Source of the DNA: Candidatus Phosphoribacter baldrii
Lineage (GTDB): Bacteria; Actinomycetota; Actinomycetes; Actinomycetales; Dermatophilaceae
Assembly: GCA_016704565.1 (NCBI GenBank)
Contig: JADIZV010000002.1
Location: 620,001-684,000 of the forward strand
DNA: 64,000 bases
Direction: 5' to 3'
The notes below the pieces were generated by a model, which was given only the letters and a program-made list of their open reading frames with translations, made no database searches and was not told the DNA's origin. Made by a program: the position numbers and the translations under genes. Every line of letters starts with the position of its first letter. Within the stretch, counting starts at the first letter, position 1. Positions 8,275-21,457 of the stretch are shown in pieces.

Positions 8275-9197
8275 CCGTCGCGCAGGATGGCTTCCAGAGC
8301 GCGGCGCATGACGTCGGCGAGTGGGTGTCGTCTGGGCGTGTAGTAGACGACGCCGGCCACGGCCTGCTGGAGGGAGTAGCCCCGGGCTCGCAGCCATGAA
8401 TCGTCTTCCGCCGCAACGGCTTCCCGGAACCGGGCGGCCGCCTGGCCGTCCAGGACGTCCCACGCCGGGATGAGATCGAGCGCGGGGTCTCCGGCACCGG
8501 CGCCGCCCCAGTCGATGACCGCGGAGAGCCGATCGCCCTGCACGAGAAGGTTGCCCGGGATGAGGTCGCCGTGGCTGAGGACGGTGCGGCCGTCCCAGTC
8601 CGCAGCCGCGAGCGACTCCTGCCACGAACCGCGGACCGCGTCGACGTCGACGAGACCGTCCGCTTCGGCGAGCCACTCCTGCACGTCGTCGGTGAGCGCC
8701 GCGAGCCCGCCGCCGCGTCGCCCTGGGCCTCGGGTCGGCACGGCGCCCTCGTATGCCGCCCGCGGCACCTCCCACAGTGCGGTCACCAGCTGCGCCAGAT
8801 CCTCAGCCAGCCGCATGCCTTGAGTGCCGGTCAACCCCGCTCGGGCCGTCCAGGCATCCACCCCCGGAAGCCACCGGAGGACCGCCCACGGGTGGGGGTA
8901 ACGCTCGCTCGCGGTGCCCTCGTGGATGACCTCGGGGATCGCGGTGGGGAGGGCTCCGCTCAGGTGGGGAAGCAGCCGGACTTCGGTGTGCAAACCCGTT
9001 GCAGCGGAGGCGGTTCGCGGCATACGGACGACGAGGTCGGGCCCGAGGCGGTAGAGCACGTTGTCGGTCCCCGTGCTGGGGCCCGCGCTCGACATGGGGG
9101 CCAAGGGGAGCCGAGCCAACCCGGGAGCCTGGCGCCGCAGCAGGTCGATGACGACGTCGAGTCCGGTGTCGGCCTCGTCGTCGTGGAGCGTGCTCAT
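8271..9197 (-). CDS. APH-fold phosphotransferase (aminoglycoside phosphotransferase family)
   Basis: The 308-residue product has a protein-kinase-like fold. VVRMPR is the N-lobe Lys equivalent, VLSHGDLIPGNLLV is the catalytic loop with HGD and the downstream Asn, and SAVIDWGGAGAGDPALDL holds the metal-binding Asp in place of DFG. Members phosphorylate small molecules such as aminoglycosides, choline or sugars, and the substrate here cannot be told. It resembles chromosomal housekeeping members more than resistance genes on mobile elements, since nothing mobile is nearby. I chose the ATG at 9197 (MSTLHDD) over the GTG at 9233 because of the better purine-rich upstream segment. Confidence 0.85.
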   Translation of the reverse strand: MSTLHDDEADTGLDVVIDLLRRQAPGLARLPLAPMSSAGPSTGTDNVLYRLGPDLVVRMPRTASAATGLHTEVRLLPHLSGALPTAIPEVIHEGTASERYPHPWAVLRWLPGVDAWTARAGLTGTQGMRLAEDLAQLVTALWEVPRAAYEGAVPTRGPGRRGGGLAALTDDVQEWLAEADGLVDVDAVRGSWQESLAAADWDGRTVLSHGDLIPGNLLVQGDRLSAVIDWGGAGAGDPALDLIPAWDVLDGQAAARFREAVAAEDDSWLRARGYSLQQAVAGVVYYTPRRHPLADVMRRALEAILRDG

Positions 9198-9253
9198 CCG
9201 GCCATCCCAACAGTGCCGCGCACGAGTGTCCACTGGAATTCGGGGAACGCCTC

Positions 9254-9259
9254 TACGCT
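9254..9259 (+). promoter_or_regulatory. -10 box of a probable leaderless transcript
   Basis: TACGCT ends seven bases before the GTG of the nitroreductase-family gene, and no Shine-Dalgarno lies between. The spacing matches the leaderless -10 boxes before recN, pyrG and the DUF948 gene in this window. Confidence 0.45.
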
Positions 9260-9266
9260 CTGGCGG

Positions 9267-9767
9267 GTGAACCCCTTGCGCCGAGCCGCGATTCGCATCG
9301 GATCGTCGACGTGGCTACCTCGGATGGCTCCGGCGGTCGTCCGCGTGGACAAGGGGCTGTATCGGCTATCCGGTGGCCGAGTGGCCCTGATGTCGATGAC
9401 CGGCCTGCCGGACCTGACCCTGACCGTCGTCGGTCGACGCAGCGGACAGCCCCGCAGCGTGCCGCTGCTCGGGGTGCCCCACGGGACGGGCTGGCTGGTC
9501 GCTGGGTCCAACTGGGGCGGTGACACGATGCCTGCCTGGGCCACCAACCTGGACGCCGCCGGGGAGGCCATCGTCACCCGACGCGGGCGCGACACCCCGA
9601 TGAGCGCTCGGCGTGCACACGGGAGTGAACGCGACGAGCTCTGGGCGGTGATGCTCAGGACCTGGCCGAACTTCGCCCGGTATGCCGAGCGGACGACCCG
9701 GGAGATCCCTGTCTTCGTGCTCACCCCCAGCGGCTCGTCGGTCCCGCACCGCCGACCCACGACCTGA
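9267..9767 (+). CDS. DDN-like nitroreductase family protein (F420/PNPOx-like fold)
   Basis: The 166-residue protein matches the deazaflavin-dependent nitroreductase family (split-barrel fold). The family core GLPDLTLTVVGRRSGQPRSVPL is followed by GWLVAGSNWGGDTMPAWATNL and a C-terminal EIPVFVLTP. In mycobacteria relatives bind cofactor F420 and reduce quinones or nitro compounds; this role is inferred by family only. The GTG start is set by the leaderless -10 box seven bases before it. It is divergent from the APH-like gene. Confidence 0.8.
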   Translation: MNPLRRAAIRIGSSTWLPRMAPAVVRVDKGLYRLSGGRVALMSMTGLPDLTLTVVGRRSGQPRSVPLLGVPHGTGWLVAGSNWGGDTMPAWATNLDAAGEAIVTRRGRDTPMSARRAHGSERDELWAVMLRTWPNFARYAERTTREIPVFVLTPSGSSVPHRRPTT

Positions 9768-9954
9768 CCCTGCCCGCCGCGCGGCACTCCTGCCGGTTCG
9801 GTTGAGGCGCGGCTGCGAAGCGCAGGCGTGATACCTGTTCGCGGTGGGCGGACGGCATACGGCAGGCTTGACCCGGCCCCGCGCCTGCGGGAGCCGAGCA
9901 CCGACCATCGAACACAGCGTGATCGCACGACCGACCCGAAGGGAACCCCGTCCC

Positions 9955-11232
9955 GTGAGCGACATCCTCGACGAGCTGCAGTGGCGCGGATCGGTGGCGC
10001 TGACCACCGACGAGTCCGCGCTGCGCCAGACCCTCGCGAGCGGACCGATCACGGCGTATTGCGGATTCGACCCGACGGCCCCGTCGCTGCACTTCGGCAA
10101 CCTCGTCCAGCTCGTCGTGCTGCGCCGCCTGCAGCGCGCCGGCCACAAGGTCATCTGCCTGGTCGGGGGGTCAACCGGCCTGGTCGGTGACCCGAGGCCG
10201 ACGGCCGAGCGCGTGCTCAAGACCAAGGAGGAGGCAGCGGCGAACGTCGAGCGGATCAAGGACCTGGTCCGGCCGTTCCTCGACTTCGACGGGTCCGATC
10301 CCGATGCTGCATACCCGGCGATCCTCGTCGACAACCTCGACTGGACGGCGCCGATGTCGGCGCTGGACTTCCTGCGCGACATCGGCAAGCACTTCCGGGT
10401 CAACCAGATGATCCGCAAGGAGGCCGTGGCGCGGCGACTGGAGAGCCAGGAGGGGATCTCCTACACGGAGTTCAGCTACCAGTTGCTGCAGGCGCTGGAC
10501 TTCCTCGAGCTCTACCGCGCGCATGGGTGCACGCTGCAGACGGGCGGGTCGGACCAGTGGGGCAACCTCACGGCCGGCGTCGACCTCATCCACAAGGTCG
10601 AAGGCGTGTCGGTGCATGCGCTCGCGACGCCGCTGCTCACCGACTCGTCGGGAGCGAAGTTCGGCAAGTCCGAGGGCAACGCGGTGTGGCTGTCGGCGGA
10701 CATGACCAGCCCCTACGCCTTCTACCAGTACTTCCTCAACGTCGAGGATGCGTCGGTGGTCACCTTGCTCAAGGTGTTCAGCGACCTCGACGCGGCGCAG
10801 ATCGAAGAGCTTGAGCGCGGGGTGGTCGCCGAGCCATTCCGTCGGGCCGCCCAACGGCGGCTGGCAGCGGACATCACGACCCTCGTGCACGGGGCTGCGG
10901 CAACGGCGGCCGTGCAGGCGGCCTCGGAGGCGATCTTCGGCAAAGGCGACCTCGGCGCGCTGGACGCGGCGACCTGGCGGGACGCGGCGGCCGAGTTGCC
11001 GCGCGGTGAGGTGGCGGTGGGCGCGACAGTGGTGGATGCGCTGGTCGCCACCGGGCTTGTCGAGTCGCGCAACGCGGCCCGTCGGGTGCTCGCCGAGGGC
11101 GGGGTCTCGGTCAATAACGTCAAGGTGAGCGATCCGGAGACGGTTCTCGAGGAGGCCGCCTTCCTGCATGGGTATGCCGCGCTGCTGCGTCGCGGCCGCA
11201 AGGCCCAAGCCGCGGCGGTCCGGACCGAGTGA
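9955..11232 (+). CDS. tyrS: Tyrosyl-tRNA synthetase
   Basis: Charges tRNA-Tyr with tyrosine. The 425-residue class I synthetase has HFGN near residue 45 as the HIGH motif, YCGFDPTAPSLH just before it, the Tyr-binding YQLLQALDF, and KFGKS near residue 234 as the KMSKS loop. A C-terminal S4 RNA-binding domain follows (RNAARRVLAEGGVSVNNVKV). The GTG at 9955 follows GAAGGGAAC. The 187-base upstream spacer holds one octamer at 9853 and no T-box that I can recognise. Confidence 0.96.
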   Translation: MSDILDELQWRGSVALTTDESALRQTLASGPITAYCGFDPTAPSLHFGNLVQLVVLRRLQRAGHKVICLVGGSTGLVGDPRPTAERVLKTKEEAAANVERIKDLVRPFLDFDGSDPDAAYPAILVDNLDWTAPMSALDFLRDIGKHFRVNQMIRKEAVARRLESQEGISYTEFSYQLLQALDFLELYRAHGCTLQTGGSDQWGNLTAGVDLIHKVEGVSVHALATPLLTDSSGAKFGKSEGNAVWLSADMTSPYAFYQYFLNVEDASVVTLLKVFSDLDAAQIEELERGVVAEPFRRAAQRRLAADITTLVHGAAATAAVQAASEAIFGKGDLGALDAATWRDAAAELPRGEVAVGATVVDALVATGLVESRNAARRVLAEGGVSVNNVKVSDPETVLEEAAFLHGYAALLRRGRKAQAAAVRTE

Positions 11233-11294
11233 CTCTGGTCCGGATCGAGGACCCGTTGCGAGAGAAGGGTTTTCGTTGGGCGGAGGACGCGGAT

Positions 11295-11324
11295 TTGGTC
11301 GACGGGCGTCGGTCTGGCTAGAGT
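11295..11324 (+). promoter_or_regulatory. Possible rrn promoter P1
   Basis: TTGGTC (11295-11300) and TAGAGT (11319-11324) are separated by 18 bases. The -10 fits the actinobacterial TANNNT pattern and the -35 is weak. Confidence 0.4.
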
Positions 11325-11405
11325 TCCACCCCGTCAGCCCGACAGGGAGGAACGGACGCCGCACTAGGTGCGACGGCCGGTCCCGCGAGCTGAAACCCAC
11401 CGAAA

Positions 11406-11427
11406 AGCCCCGGCCTGGCCGGGGGCT
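11406..11427 (+). terminator. Possible terminator hairpin after tyrS
   Basis: AGCCCCGGCC pairs with GGCCGGGGGCT with one extra G and a one-base loop. There is no T-run, so it may be a Rho-assisted or leader structure instead. Confidence 0.35.
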
Positions 11428-11550
11428 GCGCAGCCCTACGGGGCGAGCGGGACAGGTCCACGGATCTGCTACAGTGGGAGATCCACCCGCAGAGAGCCAA
11501 GTGCGCTCGATCCGCGAGTCGGACGCCCCAAGAGAGGCGGCCGAGCGGAT

Positions 11551-11579
11551 TTGACGCCCAAGAGAGACGCGGGTAAACT
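11551..11579 (+). promoter_or_regulatory. Main rrn promoter (sigma-70 type)
   Basis: TTGACG (11551-11556) and TAAACT (11574-11579) are 17 bases apart, close to consensus for the principal sigma factor. Two near-identical CGCCC(C)AAGAGAG segments flank the -35 (about 11524 and 11555). Another -10-like TACAGT lies at 11470-11475 without a clear -35, so transcription may start at several points. Confidence 0.75.
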
Positions 11580-11633
11580 TGAAGGGTTGCCCCAAAGCCG
11601 GTCCGGAAGGACCAGTGATGGTGTGCGTCCGAA

Positions 11634-11661
11634 CCTTGAGAACTCAACAGCGTGCCAAAAA
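11634..11661 (+). promoter_or_regulatory. Conserved rRNA leader element (antitermination/processing)
   Basis: CTTGAGAACTCAACAG followed by CGTGCCAAA is a conserved actinobacterial rRNA leader element. A related GTTGAGAACTACACAG lies in the 16S-23S spacer near 13662, as expected for paired processing or antitermination elements. Confidence 0.6.
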
Positions 11662-11838
11662 TCGATGCCAATAACCTCGTCTCGAGGTCGGCGCAACCCG
11701 GTCATCGACCGGTGAGCAGCGATCGCGAACGAAAATCCTTTGGTTGAACGAACAACAGCTAGTTGTTCACTTCAGCCAGTGAAACAACCCTTCGATGGGT
11801 ATGAGTTTCCGCGGCCTCCGGGCCGTTGGAGCCAAACA

Positions 11839-16806
<4,968 letters not shown>

Positions 16807-16874
16807 CAAAGATTCTACGCGTCCACTGTGTGGTTCCCGAGGTACGGTCGGGAACGATTGATATCTCCATAGAG

Positions 16875-16991
16875 TTTCGGCTGCCATAGCGAAGGGGAAA
16901 CGCCCGGCTCCATTCCGAACCCGGAAGCTAAGCCCTTCAGCGCCGATGGTACTGCACTGGTGACGGTGTGGGAGAGTAGGACGCAGCCGGA
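16875..16991 (+). rRNA. rrf: 5S ribosomal RNA
   Basis: The segment GTTTCGGCTGCCATAGCG through ACGCAGCCGGAC has paired ends (CGGCTG with CAGCCG) and the conserved CATTCCGAACCCGGAAGCTAAG loop. It follows 23S after about 70 bases and completes the 16S-23S-5S order. The length is about 117 bases. Confidence 0.93.
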
Positions 16992-17001
16992 CATACTTTG
17001 A

Positions 17002-17047
17002 CGAGGGCGCCCCTGGAGAGATCCGGAGGGCGCCCTCGTTCTGTTTT
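17002..17047 (+). terminator. Rho-independent terminator of the rrn operon
   Basis: CGAGGGCGCCC (17002-17012) pairs perfectly with GGGCGCCCTCG (17028-17038), followed by a T-rich run (TTCTGTTTTT). It is the only strong classic terminator with a T-tail that I see in the window. Confidence 0.92.
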
Positions 17048-17099
17048 TCCGGGCTCTACGATGAGCTCATTCCCTGCGTGAGGTAGGACGGTTCTGGAA

Positions 17100-18284
17100 G
17101 TGGACAGCCCCGACGGTGACCGCGGAGCACGCGGTGGATCGCGCCCCAGCGACGGTGACAGGAGCCGACAGCGTCAGGAGGGCTCCCGTGGCGAGAGCCC
17201 GAGGGGCCAGAGCTCCCGCGGCGATAGCTCCAAGGCACGCAGCGCCAGCCGGTCAGACGGACCCAGGAGTCGCTCGTCCCGCACTGAGGGCGCGGTGGAG
17301 CGTCCCATCCGCGCCGACGGAGCACGTGGTTCCGCCCCGCGCTCCGGGGGACCGCGGGGCAGTGCTGCCGGTGCTGCCGGTGGAGCACGCGGCCATGCGC
17401 CCCGGGCCGGCGCCGGTCGGCGTGGTCCCGGGGATGCCGAGCGCGCGGGCGCCACTGGCGCACGGCCAGGGCGTGATGACGGAGGGTCACGACCGGGTGA
17501 CCAGGCCCGTGGTGGGGCGCGTCTCGCTCCCAAGTCGGTCAGGCTTCCAGAACCGGCCATCCCCGAGGGCGTGACCAGCCGTCAGCTGGACCGATCGGTC
17601 CGAGCGCAATTGCGCACGCTCAGCAAGGAGAACGCCGAAGGCGTCGGCGCACACCTGGTCATGGTGGCCCAACTCCTGGACACCAACATCCAGGCGGCCG
17701 AGGCGCACGCGGAGACCGCGGTTCGCCGAGCCGGCCGGGTGCCCGCCGCGCGCGAGGCGCTCGGTCTGGTGGCCTATCGCAAGGGTGACTGGGCCAGGGC
17801 GCTCAACGAGTTCCGCACCGCCCGTCGGCTGTCGGGCTCATCGCACCTGTTGCCGCTCATGGTCGACTGTGAGCGGGGGTTGGGCCGACCCGACAAGGCC
17901 CTGGACCTGGCCGCCTCACCCGAGGCGCGGACCTTGGATCAGGCGGAGCGGATCGAGCTCGCCATCGTCGTCTCGGGGATCCGCCGGGACGCCGGGCAGT
18001 TCGAGGCCGCAATTGCCGGGCTTGAGGGGCCGGCGCTCAGCAGTGATGCTCGTCGTCCGTGGACCGCCCGACTGCGTTATGCCTATGCCGAGGCCAAACT
18101 GGCCCTGGGCGACCGGGACTCCGCGCGGACCTGGTTCGCACGCGCGGCCGACGCCGACGACGAACTGATGACGGACGCGGCCGAGCGCCTCGACGAGCTC
18201 GATGGGATCTCCTTCACCGACCTGCTCGGTGACGACGAAGACGACGATCCCAGCGACGTCGCCGAGCGCGTCGACCCGGAGTGA
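17100..18284 (+). CDS. TPR-containing protein with disordered Arg/Gly/Ser-rich N-terminus
   Basis: The 394-residue product has two parts. Residues 1 to about 150 are low-complexity, rich in Arg, Gly, Ser and Pro and strongly basic, which suggests a disordered RNA- or protein-binding tail. Residues from about 155 on form helical repeats of TPR type (GLVAYRKGDWARALNEFRTARRL, YAYAEAKLALGDRDSARTWF). The C-terminus is acidic (DDEDDDPSD). It occupies the actinobacterial position just before the HAD phosphatase and tlyA. Its function is unknown. Starting at GTG 17100, 53 bases after the rrn terminator, it begins a new operon whose genes are joined by GTGA overlaps. Confidence 0.85.
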   Translation: MDSPDGDRGARGGSRPSDGDRSRQRQEGSRGESPRGQSSRGDSSKARSASRSDGPRSRSSRTEGAVERPIRADGARGSAPRSGGPRGSAAGAAGGARGHAPRAGAGRRGPGDAERAGATGARPGRDDGGSRPGDQARGGARLAPKSVRLPEPAIPEGVTSRQLDRSVRAQLRTLSKENAEGVGAHLVMVAQLLDTNIQAAEAHAETAVRRAGRVPAAREALGLVAYRKGDWARALNEFRTARRLSGSSHLLPLMVDCERGLGRPDKALDLAASPEARTLDQAERIELAIVVSGIRRDAGQFEAAIAGLEGPALSSDARRPWTARLRYAYAEAKLALGDRDSARTWFARAADADDELMTDAAERLDELDGISFTDLLGDDEDDDPSDVAERVDPE

Positions 18285-19339
18285 GCGTGGCGGACGAGCC
18301 GCTCGTCGCGGCATACGAGGGGGTGGTCTGCGACCTCGACGGGGTGGTCTATCGCGGTTCCGAAGCGATCCCGTATGCCGTGTCCGCCCTCACCGAGGCC
18401 GCTCGCCACCGTCCACTGTGTTTCGCGACCAACAACGCATCGCGCACCCCCGCTGAGGTCGCCGCGCAACTACGCGAGCTCGGGCTGACCGTTGACGACG
18501 CGGCGGTCGTCACGAGCGCCCAGGCAGGCGCGGCCCTGCTTGCGAGCGAACTCCCTTCCGGAGCAGCGGTGTTGACCGTCGGCGGTCCGGGAGTCGCAGC
18601 CGCCGTCCTGGCTGCGGGGCTGACCACGACCTCAGATCCTGACCAGGCGCGCGCCGTCCTGCAGGGCTGGGGTCGGGAGGTCCGGGTGGACGATCTGGCT
18701 CGGGCCTCGATCGCCGTTGCCCGCGGTGCGCGATGGGTGGCGACCAACACCGACCGGACCCTTCCGACAGCCCACGGGCTGGTGCCCGGAAACGGCACCC
18801 TGGTCGCTGCCGTCGCCGAAGCGACGGGCGCGACGCCCGAGGTCGTGGGCAAGCCACACCCGCCGCTCTACCGAGTCGCAGCCGAGCGGTTGGGTGCCGC
18901 GGCGAACGGGCTCCTCGCCGTGGGGGACCGCTTGGACACCGACATCGTCGGCGCCAGCGCGGTCGGCGCCGACTCGCTGTGGGTGCTCACAGGGGTCGAC
19001 GGCTTCACTCACCTCGCGCGCTCCACGGCCCGCCCCACGTATGCCGCCTGCGACCTGCGCGCGCTGCTCGCCCCCCGGCCGGACGTCGTGCGCAACGGGC
19101 GCACCTGGACCTGGGCCGGGACGGGGCTGACACTCGAGGCCGGCGGACCACGGGGGCTGGCGGACGGCATACCCATGGATCTTGGTGACATCCATGCCAA
19201 CCGGTTGGTTGCGGTCGGGCTGGCGGCGGTCCTGGGCTTGCGCGACGACGGCGAGGTGGGCAAGCGTGGGGCGGCCGTTCTGGCCGAGGCCCTCGACGGT
19301 GTCCTGATGCACTGCCGACCGGACGCTCCCGCGCAGTAG
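18281..19339 (+). CDS. HAD superfamily subfamily IIA phosphatase
   Basis: The 352-residue protein is a HAD-IIA hydrolase (NagD/4-nitrophenylphosphatase-like). Motif I is CDLDGVVYRG near residues 17-26 with the nucleophilic Asp and acid Asp. The IIA cap follows motif II in FATNNASRT. GKPHPPLYRVAA supplies the motif III Lys, and GDRLDTDIVGA is motif IV. The last 90 residues extend beyond the core. Substrates of this group are small sugar or nucleotide phosphates, and the exact one is unknown. The GTG start overlaps the TPR gene stop (GTGA). Confidence 0.9.
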   Translation: MSVADEPLVAAYEGVVCDLDGVVYRGSEAIPYAVSALTEAARHRPLCFATNNASRTPAEVAAQLRELGLTVDDAAVVTSAQAGAALLASELPSGAAVLTVGGPGVAAAVLAAGLTTTSDPDQARAVLQGWGREVRVDDLARASIAVARGARWVATNTDRTLPTAHGLVPGNGTLVAAVAEATGATPEVVGKPHPPLYRVAAERLGAAANGLLAVGDRLDTDIVGASAVGADSLWVLTGVDGFTHLARSTARPTYAACDLRALLAPRPDVVRNGRTWTWAGTGLTLEAGGPRGLADGIPMDLGDIHANRLVAVGLAAVLGLRDDGEVGKRGAAVLAEALDGVLMHCRPDAPAQ

Positions 19340-19371
19340 CGTGTAGGCACACGTCATTGAGGAGGAGCGCT

Positions 19372-20370
19372 ATGTCGTTCGACGGCATCCGTGGGTATGT
19401 GCAGTTTGCTTCTGGGATCGGTGATGCCACCCGAGCCCGCGCCGCCGAAGTGGCGCAAGGGTTGGTGTCGATGCTGAGCCGGACATCACCGACCGAGATG
19501 GCGGGTCAGGTGTCGGCGCTGGCCGATGAACTGCTCAACGCCGCCAAGTCCAACCGGGAGGGCCTGGTCAAGCTCATCCGCGGCGAGGTGAGCGACCTGA
19601 TCGACTCGTCCTCGTCGCTGGCCAAGGCGGCCGATGTGGAGGCCGTCCGCTCGATGCTCAGCCAGTTGGGAACCGACTTGGATGGGCTGAGACAGCAAGT
19701 GGGACTTCAGTCGCCTGCAGCTCTGGTGTCCTCGGGCGCCGCCGCCGTCGTGAGCGCCGCCTCAAGTGTCCGGCCGGGTGGTTCGCGCTCGGCGAGCAAG
19801 CCAGCTGCCGGCCCGGCCAAGGTCAAGCGGGTGCCGTCCCGGCCACGGGGGACTGCGGTCGCGGCCGCGGCGGCTGAAGCCAAACCCGCGGCTGGTGCGG
19901 CGCAGGATGCCGCAGCGCCGACGGTACGCAAGGTTGCCGCCGAAACTCCCTCGGCCCCGCCTGCTGGTGCCGGCGTGCGCAGGCTGTCGGCCAAGCCCGA
20001 GGAAGCGCCAGCGAGCACAAAGCCGGCCGCCTCCGGCGGGAAGAAGGCGGCTCCAGCCAAGAAGGCGGCTCCAGCGAAGAAGGCGGCTCCAGCGAAGAAG
20101 GCGGCTCCAGCGAAGAAGGCGGCTCCAGCGAAGAAGGCGGCTCCAGCGAAGGCAGTTGCCGCCGCGACGGAGGCATCTGGGGCCAAGAAGGCGGCCCCGG
20201 CGAAGAAGGCGGCTCCGGCGAAGACGCCCGCCGTTGCTCCGGCGAAGAAGGCTGCTCCTGCCAAGAAGGCTGCTCCGGCGAAGAAGGCCGCGGCCAAGGT
20301 CGCTACGCCCACACCCGCGCCCACACCCGCGCCCGCCGATGAGGCCCCCAGCGCGCCTAGTGCGGAGTGA
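19372..20370 (+). CDS. Lys/Ala/Pro-rich repeat protein with helical N-terminus
   Basis: The 332-residue product begins MSFDGIRGYVQFASGIGD and is predicted helical to about residue 125, with a coiled-coil-like stretch (ADELLNAAKSN, VRSMLSQLGTDLDGLRQQVG). From about residue 140 it is low-complexity and very basic, with ten exact KKAAPA hexapeptides in three blocks. This tail resembles the C-terminus of mycobacterial HupB and eukaryotic H1, and the helical part loosely recalls phasin-like proteins. Possible roles are nucleoid or granule surface binding. The ATG at 19372 follows GGAGGAG. It stands between the HAD gene and tlyA in the same operon. Confidence 0.8.
   Translation: MSFDGIRGYVQFASGIGDATRARAAEVAQGLVSMLSRTSPTEMAGQVSALADELLNAAKSNREGLVKLIRGEVSDLIDSSSSLAKAADVEAVRSMLSQLGTDLDGLRQQVGLQSPAALVSSGAAAVVSAASSVRPGGSRSASKPAAGPAKVKRVPSRPRGTAVAAAAAEAKPAAGAAQDAAAPTVRKVAAETPSAPPAGAGVRRLSAKPEEAPASTKPAASGGKKAAPAKKAAPAKKAAPAKKAAPAKKAAPAKKAAPAKAVAAATEASGAKKAAPAKKAAPAKTPAVAPAKKAAPAKKAAPAKKAAAKVATPTPAPTPAPADEAPSAPSAE
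20041..20295 (+). repeat. 18-bp tandem repeats encoding KKAAPA
   Basis: Six consecutive copies of AAGAAGGCGGCTCCAGCG (one base different in the first copy) fill 20041-20148. Two more lie at about 20185-20220 and two to three degenerate copies at about 20245-20295. The near identity at DNA level in the first block suggests recent slippage or unequal recombination, so copy number may vary between strains. Confidence 0.9.
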
Positions 20371-20633
20371 GCGCCCTGTCCGTGACCGAAGAGTCCGCCA
20401 CCCCGGTCGCAGTCCCAGCCGACGACGAGTCGGCTGGGGCTGGCACCGCGGAGCACGACGGCTTGTTCCCCGCACCCGCCCCGGCCCCGCCGCACACCGG
20501 TGACTCAGTCGTCGACCGGGCACTTGGCGAGCTGCACCAGGCGCTGGGCCGAGACCTCGATGACCAAATCGAGGTGGCCAACACCGTCGGTGAGGCACTG
20601 CAGGCCAGACTGCAGGATCTCGACTCGGAGTGA
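20367..20633 (+). CDS. Small acidic protein of unknown function
   Basis: The 88-residue product has an acidic, Pro/Ala-rich first half and a helical second half (DSVVDRALGELHQALGRDLDDQIEVANTV). It starts at a GTG that overlaps the stop of the KKAAPA protein and its TGA overlaps the tlyA start, so all three are translationally coupled. Its charge is opposite to that of its very basic neighbour, so a partnership is conceivable, but this is inference. Confidence 0.75.
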   Translation: MSALSVTEESATPVAVPADDESAGAGTAEHDGLFPAPAPAPPHTGDSVVDRALGELHQALGRDLDDQIEVANTVGEALQARLQDLDSE

Positions 20634-21457
20634 GCCCTCGCCTGGATGCCGAGCTCGTTCGTCGAGGTCTGGCCCGCTCTCGCGCTCAGGCAGCCGAACT
20701 GGTCAAGGCCGGACGGGTGCTGGTCGACGGATCATCCGTGCTCAAACCCTCCACGAGCACATCTTCAGACGCCTCCATTGAGGTCGCAGGAGACGAGCCC
20801 GGATGGGTGGGGCGGGCGGCATACAAGTTGCTTGGTGCCCTCGACACATTCGGGCCACGGGGGCTGGCGGTCGACGGCAAACGCTGCCTGGACGTCGGCG
20901 CCAGCACGGGTGGCTTCACCCAAGTCCTGCTACGTCACGGCGCTGCGCACGTGACGGCGTTGGACGTCGGGCACGGCCAACTCGTGCCCGAACTGGCCGC
21001 CGACCCGCGGGTCACTGAACGCTCCGGCACCTCGATCCGCGACGTGACGCCCGCGGAGCTTGGCGGGCGCTTCGACGTCGTCGTCGTCGACCTGTCCTTC
21101 ATCTCCCTGCGGCTGGTGCTCCCCTCCCTGGCTGACCTCATCGCCGCGCACGGTGATCTCGTCGGCCTCATCAAGCCACAGTTCGAAGTGGGTCGGGAAC
21201 GGCTCGGCAAAGGCGGAGTGGTTCGCAGCGACGCGCACCGCCGCGACGCACTGCTGACGGTGCTGCGCTCGGCCGCCGACACCGGTCTGCGGCTGCACGG
21301 CCTGACGACAAGTCCGATCCGGGGCAGCGCCGGCAACCGCGAGTATCTAGGCTGGTGGACACCCGGAGCGCCACAGCACTCCGCCCACCTTCAGAACCAC
21401 CCAGAGACCGACTCGGACCTGGAAAGGCTGGTCGCCGCAGTGGAGAGGCCCTCGTGA
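20630..21457 (+). CDS. tlyA: 16S/23S rRNA 2'-O-cytidine methyltransferase TlyA
   Basis: TlyA methylates the 2'-hydroxyl of cytidines in 16S and 23S rRNA; in mycobacteria its loss gives capreomycin resistance. The 275-residue protein has an N-terminal S4 domain (RLDAELVRRGLARSRAQAAELV) and an FtsJ-like Rossmann methyltransferase. The latter shows AYKLLGAL with the first catalytic Lys, CLDVGASTGGFTQVLL as SAM motif I, VVVDLSFISL with Asp, and LIKPQFEVG with the second Lys. Starts at GTG 20630 by overlap. The same pair tlyA-nadK is conserved in actinobacteria. Confidence 0.94.
   Translation: MSPRLDAELVRRGLARSRAQAAELVKAGRVLVDGSSVLKPSTSTSSDASIEVAGDEPGWVGRAAYKLLGALDTFGPRGLAVDGKRCLDVGASTGGFTQVLLRHGAAHVTALDVGHGQLVPELAADPRVTERSGTSIRDVTPAELGGRFDVVVVDLSFISLRLVLPSLADLIAAHGDLVGLIKPQFEVGRERLGKGGVVRSDAHRRDALLTVLRSAADTGLRLHGLTTSPIRGSAGNREYLGWWTPGAPQHSAHLQNHPETDSDLERLVAAVERPS

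Larger units (their letters stand above)
11233..11838 (+). other. rrn promoter and leader region (606 bases, no gene)
   Basis: This gene-free stretch separates tyrS from 16S rRNA. It holds a GC hairpin after tyrS (11406-11427), three -10-like boxes, the conserved actinobacterial leader element CTTGAGAACTCAACAG and a small hairpin at 11750-11768 (GAACAAC and GTTGTTC). No octamer occurs here. Open frames in it have no gene-like composition. Confidence 0.8.

Noticed and set aside
8271..9197. Acquired aminoglycoside-resistance gene
   Set aside because: Composition and octamer content (8751, 9018) match the chromosome and no mobile element is near; the fold alone does not show resistance.
20041..20295. 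CRISPR-like array
   Set aside because: The repeats are contiguous, in frame and encode KKAAPA; there are no spacers.
19707..20598. Reverse-strand Leu/Arg- or Ala/Gly-rich repeat frames opposite the KKAAPA gene
   Set aside because: They are mirror translations of the 18-bp repeats; the forward frame has a ribosome-binding site and operon overlaps.
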